Below, one piece after another: positions 49,905 to 58,753 of a stretch of DNA of 64,000 nt (position 1 is the first letter of the stretch; each line of letters starts with the position of its first letter). Location of the stretch: NCBI GenBank assembly GCA_910587645.1, contig CAJUNA010000042.1, positions 1-64,000 of the forward strand. Reading direction: 5' to 3'. The stretch is from an uncultured Oscillospiraceae bacterium. Lineage in GTDB: Bacteria > Bacillota > Clostridia > Oscillospirales > Oscillospiraceae. The position numbers were made by a program, and so were the translations under genes. The notes under the pieces were generated by a model. The model ran no database searches and was not told the origin of the DNA. It saw nothing but the letters and a program-made list of their open reading frames with translations.

Positions 49905-50810
49905 CTATTTCTCCTGATCCGCCATTTTTTGCGCTTTCATTTTCTCGACCAGCAATTGCAGTTCAGCACCAGTGAAGCGATATACCTTGTCACAAAACTG
50001 GCACCCCAGCTCACACCCGCCCTGCTCTGCCAGCAGATCCTCCAGCTCTGGTATGCCCATGCTGATAAGCGCCCGCTCCACCCGGCTGCGGCTGCAATAG
50101 CACTTATAGGAAATAGGGGAGGTTTCCAGTATCTCCACCTCAAAATCGCTGAGTACCGTCCGCAAAAGCGCCGCCGGGTCAGAGTTGGCATCCAGCAGGG
50201 CCGTCACCGGGCCGGCGGCCAGGACGCCGCCCTCTACCTTGGCAATCACGTCCTCCCCCGCGCCGGGTAGGAGCTGGATGATATAGCCCCCCGCCGCTTT
50301 CACGCTCTGATCCCGGTCTACCAGCACGCCCAGGGCGCAGGCTGTGGGGATCTGCTCACTCTCTACGAAATAGGCCGCTAAATCCTCAGCGATCTCGCCG
50401 CCCAGGAGACCCACGCTGCCAATGTACGGCTCCTTCATGCCAAGGTCTTTGATGACTGTCAGGGTCCCTTCGCCGCCTACGGCCGCGCCTACGTCCAGCT
50501 TGCCGTCCTCCCGGAGGGGAAGGTCTGTGTGGGGGTTCTGGACATAGCCTCGCACATTGCCTAAATGGTCGGAGACGGCAAGCACGGTGCCTAAAGGGCC
50601 TCCGCCTTTGATCTGGAGGGTCAGGCTGGCGGCATCCGCCTTGAGGGCGTTGCCCATCATGGAAGCGGCCGCTAGAGTCCGGCCCAGGGCGGCGGTGGCA
50701 GTGGGGAGCGTCTTGTGGATGTTCCGGGCCTGCTCCGTCAGGGCGCGGGTGGTAACGGCGACGGCTTTGACTGCCCCGCCGGCGGTGATGGCACGTACTA
50801 ACTGATCCAT
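49905..50810 (-). CDS. hslO: Hsp33 redox-regulated chaperone
   Basis: 301 residues. The C-terminal zinc switch has four Cys, CYC (about residues 239-241) and CQFC (about 272-275), with the usual spacing. Oxidation releases zinc and activates holdase function. The N-terminal core has the LLQI/GGGPLGTV-type segment (KGGGPLGTVLAVSD). ATG 50810 precedes a rightward ABC transporter gene with divergent promoters in a 173-nt gap. Complete. Confidence 0.95.
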   Translation of the reverse strand: MDQLVRAITAGGAVKAVAVTTRALTEQARNIHKTLPTATAALGRTLAAASMMGNALKADAASLTLQIKGGGPLGTVLAVSDHLGNVRGYVQNPHTDLPLREDGKLDVGAAVGGEGTLTVIKDLGMKEPYIGSVGLLGGEIAEDLAAYFVESEQIPTACALGVLVDRDQSVKAAGGYIIQLLPGAGEDVIAKVEGGVLAAGPVTALLDANSDPAALLRTVLSDFEVEILETSPISYKCYCSRSRVERALISMGIPELEDLLAEQGGCELGCQFCDKVYRFTGAELQLLVEKMKAQKMADQEK

Positions 50811-50909
50811 GTTCGAGGGTCCTTTCTTAAATTCAATGACTGGCTGGGTCGATTATAGCACGTCCCGGACAGGGTGGCAAGCCTCCGAACATACGGCAAA
50901 CCAGCCTTC

Positions 50910-50938
50910 TGGACAAACGCGGAAAAATATCGTATACT
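50910..50938 (+). promoter_or_regulatory. SigA-type promoter of the ABC transporter
   Basis: TGGACA, 17-nt spacer, TATACT, 46 nt before ATG 50984. Confidence 0.72.
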
Positions 50939-50983
50939 GTACCTGGCCGCCATATCCAATATTTGGCGGAAGGAGGGGCGCGT

Positions 50984-52708
50984 ATGAAATTGATTTTCCA
51001 ATATATGAGCCGCAGGATCAGGCGGATCTCCCTGGGGATGGCGGTGAAGATCCTAGCCGCCTTTTTGGAGCTGCTGATCCCGTATGTACTGGAATATATC
51101 ATTGACCAACTCGCCCCCAAGGGACAGGCCGGGCCAGTCGTCGGCTGGGGGCTGGCGATGGCGGGGCTGGCCTGGGCCGTGCGCTGGGGCAATATTTTTG
51201 CCAACCAGTCCGCCGTATATGTTTCCCAGGACTGTACCAGGGAAATCCGTCAAGACCTCTTTCAGCGAACGGTCACCCTCTCCGGCGCGCAGGCAGACCA
51301 ATTCGGGCTGCCCTCCCTGATCTCACGGATGACTTCGGACTCTTACAACGTCCAGAATTTTATCACCTCCAGCCAGACTGTGGGGGTTCGCGCCCCGATT
51401 ATGCTGGTGGGCGGGGTGTGCGTGGCGCTGACTATGGATCTGGCACTGGCGTCCATCTTGTGCGTGCTGGCTCCCGTGATGACGGCTATCGTCATCTTTG
51501 TCTCCAGAAAAGGCATCCCCCTCTATGACCGCGTCCAGCGGGAGGTGGACGAAATGACCCGGGTCATGCGGGAAAATGTCACCGGCGCGCGGGTGGTGAA
51601 AGCCCTGCGCAAGGAGCCATATGAGGAACGCCGCTTTCAGGCTGTCAACGGCCGGCTCACCCGCAGTGACCTTACTGCCAGCGCCGTTATGGCTATCCCC
51701 GCTCCGGCGGTGCAGATGTTTATGAATCTGGGGCTGATCCTGGTGGTGCTGGTTGGCGCTAAACGGGTGGACAGCGGCGCGGCGGAGCCGGGGGTGATCC
51801 TGGCCTTCCTGATCTACTTTAATCTGATCCTGCACAGCGCCATGTCCTTCAACCGTATTTTTATCCTGCTGTCCAAGGCCACCGCTTCGGCAGACCGGAT
51901 TGCCGAGGTTCTGGCCGCCCCGGAGGATCAGCCGCCCCTAACCTTGCCGGAGGAGCGGCGGGAAAACGGCGCGTTCTTGGAATTTGATCATGTCTCCTTT
52001 ACCTATGCCGGAACCCAGGCGGCAGAGAAAAGCCTGGATGGCGTCAGCTTCCGGCTGAACCGTGGGGAGACTTTAGGAATCATCGGCGCCACCGGCGCGG
52101 GGAAAAGCACCGTGGTGCGCCTGCTTATGCGGTTTTACGATGCCCAGGAGGGGGCGGTGTACGTGGACGGACAGGACGTGCGAACCTATGAAAAAAAGGC
52201 CCTCCGGGAGAAATTTGGCGCGGTTTTTCAGAATGACGTGATCTTCGCAGAATCCCTGGAGGAAAATATCACCCTGGGCCGTCCTTTGACGGAGGAGGAG
52301 GTCTTCCGGGCGGCGGAGGACGCGTTAGCGGCGGACTTTATCGCCGCCAAGCCCGGCGGGTATGGCTACATCGCCGGTATCAAAGGCGCCAACCTTTCTG
52401 GTGGGCAGAAGCAGCGGCTCTGTATCGCCAGGGCGCTGGCGGCGCGGCCGGAAATCCTGATTTTAGACGACGCGGCCTCCGCGCTGGATTACCGTACGGA
52501 CGCGAAGCTCCGGCAGGCCCTCAGAGAGCGGTACGAGGGCGTCACCGCCGTAATCGTGGCCCAGCGGGTCAGCTCTGTCATGGGGGCGGACAAGGTGCTG
52601 GTGCTGGACGAGGGCAGGGTGATCGGTTGCGGAACCCACCGGGAACTGCTGGAGCGGTGCGGCGTGTACCGGGATATTTACCAGTCCCAGATGGGGGACC
52701 TGGCATGA
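50984..52708 (+). CDS. ABC half-exporter with a non-canonical Walker B
   Basis: 574 residues: six-helix membrane domain (about 1-310) and NBD. Walker A is GATGAGKST, the signature is LSGGQKQR, and Walker B is ILILDDAASALD. The catalytic Glu after Walker B is replaced by Asp, which is typical of the degenerate subunit (BmrC, LmrC, TM287 type) of heterodimeric multidrug exporters. Such genes are normally followed by a partner subunit. Here only an 11-codon ORF starting ATGATGG overlaps the stop before a TAG, and no partner follows. AAGGAGGGG before ATG 50984. Confidence 0.88.
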   Translation: MKLIFQYMSRRIRRISLGMAVKILAAFLELLIPYVLEYIIDQLAPKGQAGPVVGWGLAMAGLAWAVRWGNIFANQSAVYVSQDCTREIRQDLFQRTVTLSGAQADQFGLPSLISRMTSDSYNVQNFITSSQTVGVRAPIMLVGGVCVALTMDLALASILCVLAPVMTAIVIFVSRKGIPLYDRVQREVDEMTRVMRENVTGARVVKALRKEPYEERRFQAVNGRLTRSDLTASAVMAIPAPAVQMFMNLGLILVVLVGAKRVDSGAAEPGVILAFLIYFNLILHSAMSFNRIFILLSKATASADRIAEVLAAPEDQPPLTLPEERRENGAFLEFDHVSFTYAGTQAAEKSLDGVSFRLNRGETLGIIGATGAGKSTVVRLLMRFYDAQEGAVYVDGQDVRTYEKKALREKFGAVFQNDVIFAESLEENITLGRPLTEEEVFRAAEDALAADFIAAKPGGYGYIAGIKGANLSGGQKQRLCIARALAARPEILILDDAASALDYRTDAKLRQALRERYEGVTAVIVAQRVSSVMGADKVLVLDEGRVIGCGTHRELLERCGVYRDIYQSQMGDLA

Positions 52709-52809
52709 TGGAAAAGCCGTTCCAGGATTTGGCAGGATAGCGTTTAAGGGGATGTTTTTGGCTTTTTCTATAACTTTTTGCCAGAATTGGTGGGATCAGG
52801 TTTGAAAAT

Positions 52810-52838
52810 TTGACTTGTGGGCAAAAATCTGATAGAAT
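52810..52838 (+). promoter_or_regulatory. SigA-type promoter of the SLH protein gene
   Basis: TTGACT, 17-nt spacer, TAGAAT, 35 nt before ATG 52874. Confidence 0.78.
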
Positions 52839-52873
52839 AGACCCCACTCTACTGATAAAGCGAGGTTTTACCT

Positions 52874-53923
52874 ATGAAAAAGCGATTCCTTATATTGTTC
52901 CTGGCCTGTTTGCTGAGCCTGGGTCTTGCGCCCAACGCGTTTGCTGCGGACTACGCCGATGTACCTGCGGATCACTGGGCCGCGGAGAGCATCAGCCGTG
53001 CCACTGAATTAGGGCTGTTCAAAGGCGTTGGCGATGGCAGGTTCGGCCTGGGCCGTCCCATCAGCCGCGCCGCCTTTGCCACCGCCCTGGTGCGCCTGTT
53101 CGGCTGGAAGGAGATCCAGCCGGACAGCCCCTCCTATACTGACGCGGACAAGGATGACTGGTACTACGCCGCTGTGGAGACCTTGCTGGCCAACGACGCG
53201 GTGGCCGCGTCCGGCGAAGCTTTCCGGCCCAACGATGACCTGACCCGTGGGGAAATGGCCTCCATGCTGGTTCGGGGGCTGGGGTACACCTCCCTGGCGG
53301 CGGGAGCTGGGAGCTACGGCGTCCCCTTTACTGATGTGACAGTAAACAAGGGGTTCATTACCGTGGCCTATGACCTGGGGATCATGTCCGGTAAGGGAGG
53401 CGCCCGCTTTGAGCCGGATGCCCCCGCTACCCGGGAGCAGGCCGCTGCCGTACTGGTTCGGGTTCATGAGCAGCGCACATCCCTGTCCACCGCCCTCTCC
53501 AACGCGGCGGGATACCGCACCATCAATGTCAGCACCCCCCTCGCCCAGGCCGGGACCGAAGTCCCTATCACGCCGCTAGAGCCTCTGCCGGAGCTGTATG
53601 CCACTTTGCGGCGGATGAAGAACGCTGGGGAGGATATGTCCCGGGCGGCGCTGCGGCTGATGGCCGGCGGCGTGCGGACGCTTACCGATGCGGGGGGCAA
53701 CCTCATCGGCGGCAGCGAGCCGGTCAGCGCCAAGGAGGTTCAGGAGATCCTGGCACGGAAGGACGTGAACACCTTCTACTCCGAGCAGTACGACAGCGCC
53801 TACTGCATCTACGCCCCTAACGCCTATCAGACAGCTACCGTCTGGTATCAAAGCGATGAAAGCATGGCCGCCAAGCTGCAAATGGCACGGCTGTTTGGCG
53901 TGACCCATTATGTGCTGGACTGA
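52874..53923 (+). CDS. Secreted protein with three S-layer homology domains
   Basis: 349 residues. The signal peptide ends NAFAADYADV. Three SLH domains fill about 25-195: ADYADVPADHWAAESISRA, YTDADKDDWYYAAVETL, FTDVTVNKGFITVAYDLG. The remaining 150 residues are unfamiliar and may be the functional part; they contain an Asn/Tyr-rich end (YSEQYDSAYCIYAPNAYQTA). Attached to the wall like the WG-SLH protein. Own promoter and terminator. Confidence 0.9.
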   Translation: MKKRFLILFLACLLSLGLAPNAFAADYADVPADHWAAESISRATELGLFKGVGDGRFGLGRPISRAAFATALVRLFGWKEIQPDSPSYTDADKDDWYYAAVETLLANDAVAASGEAFRPNDDLTRGEMASMLVRGLGYTSLAAGAGSYGVPFTDVTVNKGFITVAYDLGIMSGKGGARFEPDAPATREQAAAVLVRVHEQRTSLSTALSNAAGYRTINVSTPLAQAGTEVPITPLEPLPELYATLRRMKNAGEDMSRAALRLMAGGVRTLTDAGGNLIGGSEPVSAKEVQEILARKDVNTFYSEQYDSAYCIYAPNAYQTATVWYQSDESMAAKLQMARLFGVTHYVLD

Positions 53924-53940
53924 TCCCGGCGCACAGGTGG

Positions 53941-53976
53941 AAAGCGGCGCCCCGCATTATGCGGGGCGCCGCTTTT
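53941..53976 (+). terminator. Bidirectional terminator between the SLH and ATPase genes
   Basis: A near-perfect palindrome AAAGCGGCGCCCCGCA/TGCGGGGCGCCGCTTTT with loop TTA serves both converging genes. Confidence 0.88.
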
Positions 53977-53996
53977 GCTGCTGTTAAGGCGCGTTT

Positions 53997-55085
53997 TTAT
54001 TTGCCGCCGCCCAGGAGGCTGGCCTCTATCCGCGCTAGCTCTTCCGCCGCGCAACGGCCAACGCCTTCAAAGTCCACGTACGGATGATACACAGCTTCCA
54101 GCTTGTCATGGTGGGCCTTCGCTTCCCGCAGGGCATCCAGCCCCTCCGTGCGCAGGGCGTCCGCCACCCGGGCGGTAAACTTGAGACGGGCCTTGCAGCG
54201 TTTACAGCAGGCCGGATCAATCATGGCATCCAGCCGTACCCGCCGGTAGGATGGCCCGGTGTAAGCCATGCCCTCCCGGCTGGTGACAAAGGCCAGCCCT
54301 AACTCCGGCAGGAGAAGGTGCTGGATACGGTCCACATGCTCCGGGTCTGGGCAGATCACGGCTCTGTAGCCCCGGGCGGACGCGGCGGCGTGAAGCCGCT
54401 GCATCACTGGCGCGGCAAGGCCGTAGGCGTCCTGGAACTGGTAGACCTTGGGGCACATGGCCTGCACAGAATCAAACCGCCAAACCGGCCCCCGGCAGGT
54501 GAGGCTGCCCAGAAAACGGTAGGCATCCGGCCCACCGGTACCCTTGCCCCGCAGCTCCCGGCCAATGATGCCATCGGTACGGCGCAGCAGTTTAGCGGTA
54601 TCCATGCCCTCCAGCATGAGCGCGGCGGCGCTGTCGGACATTTGCCGCGCCGCGCCAAGGGCGCGGTAGGCCCGCTGGTAGGCGGCGGTGACGGCTTTGG
54701 TATAACGGATGATCTCCGGGCGGAAGGCTTTCAGGGCGGTGACATCGTAAAATTGCCCTAAGTTTACATAGCGGTCAACAGCGGCGGGGTATTGGGGTTC
54801 GATGACGTGGGGCGCGGTGCCATCCACGATTGCCGTCCGGATCCGGGGGATATGTACGCCGTCCAGGGATCCCGGGTCACCGGAGCAGTAGAGGTACTCC
54901 ACTTCCTCCCCCCGCTCCTCCATCGCCTTGCCGATGGTGCGCATGAGGGTCGATTTTCCTACGCCGGGGCCTCCCTTGAGGACGATCAGGTCGTGGTGGT
55001 TCTCCGGCGTGCAGAAACGGGGGAATAGGCTTTGGAAGCCCTGGCCGCTGTTTGCGCCCAGGAAAAAGTGAGTTGTGCGGTTCAT
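53997..55085 (-). CDS. P-loop ATP-binding protein (PRK06851-like)
   Basis: 362 residues. Walker A KGGPGVGKST (about 38-47) near the N-terminus, then VEYLYCSGDPGSLDGVHIP and AIVDGTAPHVIEP. A second nucleotide-binding-like half follows. The family is described only as ATP-binding; related proteins occur across Clostridia. ATG 55085 has GGGAGG upstream. Converges on the SLH gene. Function unknown. Confidence 0.8.
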   Translation of the reverse strand: MNRTTHFFLGANSGQGFQSLFPRFCTPENHHDLIVLKGGPGVGKSTLMRTIGKAMEERGEEVEYLYCSGDPGSLDGVHIPRIRTAIVDGTAPHVIEPQYPAAVDRYVNLGQFYDVTALKAFRPEIIRYTKAVTAAYQRAYRALGAARQMSDSAAALMLEGMDTAKLLRRTDGIIGRELRGKGTGGPDAYRFLGSLTCRGPVWRFDSVQAMCPKVYQFQDAYGLAAPVMQRLHAAASARGYRAVICPDPEHVDRIQHLLLPELGLAFVTSREGMAYTGPSYRRVRLDAMIDPACCKRCKARLKFTARVADALRTEGLDALREAKAHHDKLEAVYHPYVDFEGVGRCAAEELARIEASLLGGGK

Positions 55086-55188
55086 GGGTCATCCTCCCAA
55101 CGCATTAGATTCTCCATCCACAATATGCGCCGGAGCTTGACCTTGACAGTCCCGCAGGGCTGGATGCCTCCAAAGGGTGAAAAAGGGC

Positions 55189-55217
55189 ATGACAAACCGG
55201 GGTGAGACGTGTATAAT
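55189..55217 (+). promoter_or_regulatory. SigA-type promoter of the M20-S66 operon
   Basis: ATGACA, 17-nt spacer, perfect TATAAT, 53 nt before ATG 55271. Confidence 0.78.
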
Positions 55218-55270
55218 GGAAAAACACTATACGAGATCTGTGGGTCTCAGTCTGATTGGAGGAGCATCCT

Positions 55271-56464
55271 ATGGCAGCTAATTACAAACAAGAAGCCCTC
55301 GCCCTGGCTCCGGCATGGCAGGAGCTGTTTTACGCCCTCCACCGCTGCCCGGAGCTGGGCAAAGCGGAGCGCCAGACGGCGGCGCTGATCCGCCAGCGTC
55401 TGACGGAGCTAGGCGTTTTTTACACGCCTGTGGCGGATACCGGCACTATGGCAGTGATTCAAGGGGGGCGCCCCGGAAAAACTATTGGATTCCGTGCGGA
55501 CATTGACGCGCTGCCCATCCTGGAGGAGTCAGGCCTGCCCTACTCCTCGGAAAACCCGGGCGTGATGCACGCTTGCGGCCATGATTTCCATACCGCCGCC
55601 CTCCTGGGTGCGGCGGAGCTGCTGCAAAACCACCGGGAGACGCTGCCAGGCGCCGTCAAGCTTTTTTTCCAGCCGGATGAGGAGGGGGACGGCGGCGCGG
55701 CCCGGATGATCGCGGCAGGCTGCATGGACTCCCCCCATGTGGACGCCATGCTGTGCTGTCATGTGGAAAGCGGCATCCCTGTGGGGACGCTCTCTACCCG
55801 CAGCGGCCCGGTGTGCGCGGCGTCCAACCCCTTCGCAGTCACCTTGCGGGGGCGGGGATCCCATGGGGCGAAGCCTCACTTGGGCGCGGATGTGATCGTG
55901 GCGGGGGCGCAGATCGTTACCGCCCTGCAAACCATCTCCAGCCGCCGTACCTCCCCCACAGAGCCGGTGGTGGTGACGGTAGGTGCGTTCCACAGCGGCG
56001 AAGCGGGCAATGTCCTGCCGGAAACGGCGCGGTTCACCGGCATCCTCCGGACTATGGGCGGTTCTGCCCGGGATCGGGTGAAGGCGGATTTTTATGCCAT
56101 TGTCTCCGGGATCGCTGCCGGGATGGGGGTGGACGCGGAGGTTGAGATTTTTGAGAGCTACCCGGGCTGCGTTAACGATCCTGCCGTAACGGCGCTGCTG
56201 GTGGGCGCGGCCCGGAAAGTGCTGGGGGCGGAAAACGTGCTGGAGCAGGACGCGCCTACCCTGGGCACCGATGATTTCGGGTACTTCAGTGACGCGGCCC
56301 CGGGCTGCTACTTTTACATCGGTGTGGGGAACCAGGCAAAGGGCTGGACCTATCCCAACCACAACCCCCATTTCGCCGCTGACCCGGCCGCCTTGCCCTT
56401 AGCCGCCGCCGTGGAAGCGCAGGCAGCGGCGGACTATCTCTCGCAGGAGGAAACCGCCCGATGA
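55271..56464 (+). CDS. M20-family amidohydrolase/peptidase
   Basis: 397 residues, M20D type (hippurate hydrolase or N-acyl-amino-acid amidohydrolase). Binuclear metal site motifs: HACGHDFHTAALLG, PDEEGDGGAARM, CCHVESGIPVGT and the C-terminal NHNPHF. The dimerisation domain lies at about 180-290. It would cleave N-acyl or peptide amide bonds in the cytoplasm. ATG 55271 follows TTGGAGGAG. Its stop overlaps the LD-carboxypeptidase start (ATGA), implying a joint role in wall-peptide salvage. Confidence 0.9.
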   Translation: MAANYKQEALALAPAWQELFYALHRCPELGKAERQTAALIRQRLTELGVFYTPVADTGTMAVIQGGRPGKTIGFRADIDALPILEESGLPYSSENPGVMHACGHDFHTAALLGAAELLQNHRETLPGAVKLFFQPDEEGDGGAARMIAAGCMDSPHVDAMLCCHVESGIPVGTLSTRSGPVCAASNPFAVTLRGRGSHGAKPHLGADVIVAGAQIVTALQTISSRRTSPTEPVVVTVGAFHSGEAGNVLPETARFTGILRTMGGSARDRVKADFYAIVSGIAAGMGVDAEVEIFESYPGCVNDPAVTALLVGAARKVLGAENVLEQDAPTLGTDDFGYFSDAAPGCYFYIGVGNQAKGWTYPNHNPHFAADPAALPLAAAVEAQAAADYLSQEETAR

Positions 56465-57381
56465 AATTTCCACCAAAACTGAAAAAGGGTGATACCATTT
56501 TACTGGCCTCACCTTCTTCCCCGCTTTCTCCGGAACAGCCGGTGGAACAGATCGCCGCCAATGTGGAAGCCCTTGGTTTTCAAGTCAAAATCGGACGTTC
56601 CTGCCGCTGCTCTACCCCCAGCGGTTACGCCGCCGCCCCTGCGGCAGTCCGGGCCGCCGACTTGAACGAGGGCTTTGCTGATCCGCATATTTCCGCTATT
56701 TGGTGTACCCGGGGCGGCAGTACCGCGTGGCAGCTCCTCCCCTTGCTGGACTACGGACGGATTGCCGCCCACCCCAAGCCCTTCATCGGCTTTAGTGATG
56801 TGACCACGCTCCACACCGCCATCGGACAGCGGTGCGGGTTTGTTACCTTCCACGGCCCCACAGCCAACGGGACCTTCCAGTGGCAGGACGATCCTTTTTC
56901 CTGGGAGAGCCTGCAAGCCGCGTTGGAAATGGGGGTTTGCCTGGAGATCCAGAACCCGCCGGGGGAAGAAATGAAAGCCCTCCGCCCCGGCAAGGCCTGT
57001 GGACGGCTGACGGGGGGCAACTTGTCCCTGATTGCCGCCGGGATGGGGACGCCCTGGCAGATCAATGCCAAGGACTGTGTCTTGTATTTGGAGGACGTAG
57101 GCGAAGGTGTTTACTCCCTGGATAAAATGCTCCGCCAGCTCCAATACGGCGGCATCCTGGACGCTGCCGCCGGACTGGTTTTCGGCGCGTTTACCAACTG
57201 CACAAACGCCTACCGGGCGGACTATGGGCCGGAAGATCTTTTGCAGGATTTCTTCTCCAACTGGCCGAAACCTGTGCTGTATAACCTCCGCTCCGCCCAC
57301 TGTACACCTATGGTAACACTTCCCCTGGGAACCTGCTGCGCTATTGACGGCTGTGCGGGGACGGTTTCCTGTCACTGCTGA
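56461..57381 (+). CDS. LD-carboxypeptidase, S66 family
   Basis: 306 residues. Oxyanion-hole segment WCTRGGSTAWQLLPLLDY and nucleophile Ser in FIGFSDVTTLH match LdcA/MccF. Catalytic Glu and His regions are at LYLEDVGEGVYSLDK and the C-terminal RSAHCTPMVTLP. The enzyme removes the terminal D-Ala from murein tetrapeptides or cleaves microcin-like amides. Coupled to the M20 gene by a 4-nt overlap. Confidence 0.92.
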   Translation: MKFPPKLKKGDTILLASPSSPLSPEQPVEQIAANVEALGFQVKIGRSCRCSTPSGYAAAPAAVRAADLNEGFADPHISAIWCTRGGSTAWQLLPLLDYGRIAAHPKPFIGFSDVTTLHTAIGQRCGFVTFHGPTANGTFQWQDDPFSWESLQAALEMGVCLEIQNPPGEEMKALRPGKACGRLTGGNLSLIAAGMGTPWQINAKDCVLYLEDVGEGVYSLDKMLRQLQYGGILDAAAGLVFGAFTNCTNAYRADYGPEDLLQDFFSNWPKPVLYNLRSAHCTPMVTLPLGTCCAIDGCAGTVSCHC

Positions 57382-57420
57382 AAAAATTGATCCAGAGAAC
57401 GCTCTCTGGATCAATTTTTT
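57381..57420 (+). terminator. Terminator of the M20-S66 operon
   Basis: TTGATCCAGAGA/TCTCTGGATCAA perfect stem, ACGC loop, flanked by A6 and T6, so it could work in both directions. Confidence 0.93.
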
Positions 57421-57497
57421 AGCCCCTTTTTCTTTTTGTGCTGAAGAAAGCCCGATTTTTAATTCTTCGTCAAAATAGCTGCCCGGCAAATCAGGGC

Positions 57498-58097
57498 TTA
57501 ACGTCTCCGGGCGTCCCTATGAAAAAAGTACCCCAGATTGATCCTTACCTCCCGTCTGCCAATATCGTTGTTTGTGTAGCAGCATGTATCAAAACCAATT
57601 AGTTCAAATCCCTCGTGAAGATAGAAACCAATAGCGTTCGTATTGCAAGATTGCGTTTCCAGAATGATGGCACGCCGGTTTTGCCTTACAGCAATTTCTT
57701 TTGCTTTATCCATCAGCCGCTTCCCGATCCCCTGATGGCGAAGCCCACCGGATACCCATAGTTCTGTAACCATAAGCCTGTTTGACCATTCCTCCGGACA
57801 TACCTCAACACAGGCCAGCAAATCTCCGTCCTCGCTGACAATGCCAAAGGCTTCTGCGTTCTCCCAATGTTCCTGATATAAGGAATCGGGGAAATCATAT
57901 TCTTCAGGGGTATGAATGATCTCCTCTTCCGCTTGTTTTTTGGTTAAGGAAACGAGACACCCGCTGCTGTCCAGCGGATGTATTTCCAAGTCATAGTAGC
58001 TACTGCTTCTCGTCACTAACGGTATAACCGTACCTTTCCACGTTTCCTTCGGCAATGCTATGATTTCATTTCTGTAATTTGTTATCTTCTTTTCCAT
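57498..58097 (-). CDS. GNAT acetyltransferase resembling streptothricin acetyltransferases
   Basis: 199 residues. Acetyl-CoA motif A VSGGLRHQGIGKRLMDKA, then ILETQSCNTNAIGFYLHEGF and FDTCCYTNND. These resemble from memory the ETQ..N..A..FY..GF segment and tail of Sat proteins that acetylate streptothricin. Base composition is visibly less GC-rich than neighbouring genes, a sign of transfer. ATG 58097 with a GGAGA site. It could also act on another amine, as GNAT specificity is hard to predict. Confidence 0.78.
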   Translation of the reverse strand: MEKKITNYRNEIIALPKETWKGTVIPLVTRSSSYYDLEIHPLDSSGCLVSLTKKQAEEEIIHTPEEYDFPDSLYQEHWENAEAFGIVSEDGDLLACVEVCPEEWSNRLMVTELWVSGGLRHQGIGKRLMDKAKEIAVRQNRRAIILETQSCNTNAIGFYLHEGFELIGFDTCCYTNNDIGRREVRINLGYFFHRDARRR

Positions 58098-58178
58098 ATG
58101 CAGTCTCCATAAATCCCAATTGCCCTTTCAGCTTACACCATATCTGCCAGCATGGCGCAAAATGTAAAAGGGACATGT

Positions 58179-58751
58179 TTACGCCGTACGCCCCAGGCGA
58201 AACGCTTTTTGGTTCATCTCTAGGAACTTCGGCGGGACACTCTGGACGATAGCTTCCAGCCACTCCTGCTCTGTAAAATCAAACCACTTGGACAGCCGTC
58301 CCATGAGAACGATGTTCACCGCTTTGCTGCTCCCGGCTTCCCGGGCCAAGGAGAGGGCATCAATGGCGTCCAAATCAATCCCCGCCCCCCGCATTTTCTC
58401 CGCCAGGTGGTCCGGATAGGCCGCCGCCCCGGTGATGACCGGCATGGGGTTGATCTGCTGGGTGTTGGTGATGATTTTTCCGCCGGGCTTGAGGTACTCT
58501 GTCCACCGGGCGGCTTCCAGCAGCTCGAAGGAGAGGATCACATCCGCCTGCCCCTTGCCAACAATAGGGGAATAGACCTTTTCCCCCCAGCGGACATAGG
58601 TGACAACGCTGCCGCCCCGCTGGCTCATGCCGTGGACCTCGCTGACCTTCACGTCAAAGCCCTTGCCCAGCAGCAAACGGCCCAGCAGCTTGCTGGCCAG
58701 CAGCGTTCCCTGACCGCCTACGCCAACGATCATAATATTTTTCGTTTCCAT
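58179..58751 (-). CDS. iorB: Indolepyruvate:ferredoxin oxidoreductase, beta subunit
   Basis: 190 residues, gamma-type domain of 2-oxoacid:ferredoxin oxidoreductases: GVGGQGTLLASKLLGRLLL and VHGMSQRGGSVVTYVRWG. With IorA it converts aryl pyruvates and CoA to aryl-acetyl-CoA, CO2 and reduced ferredoxin. ATG 58751 is 6-7 nt after AAGGAGGA; ATG 58757, which overlaps the iorA stop (ATGA), is too close to it. Last gene of the ligase-iorA-iorB operon. Confidence 0.93.
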   Translation of the reverse strand: METKNIMIVGVGGQGTLLASKLLGRLLLGKGFDVKVSEVHGMSQRGGSVVTYVRWGEKVYSPIVGKGQADVILSFELLEAARWTEYLKPGGKIITNTQQINPMPVITGAAAYPDHLAEKMRGAGIDLDAIDALSLAREAGSSKAVNIVLMGRLSKWFDFTEQEWLEAIVQSVPPKFLEMNQKAFRLGRTA

Positions 58752-58753
58752 GC

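Noticed and set aside
55145..55150. TTGACA as -35 for the M20 operon
   Set aside because: No -10 lies 16-18 nt downstream; the ATGACA/TATAAT pair at 55189-55217 fits better.
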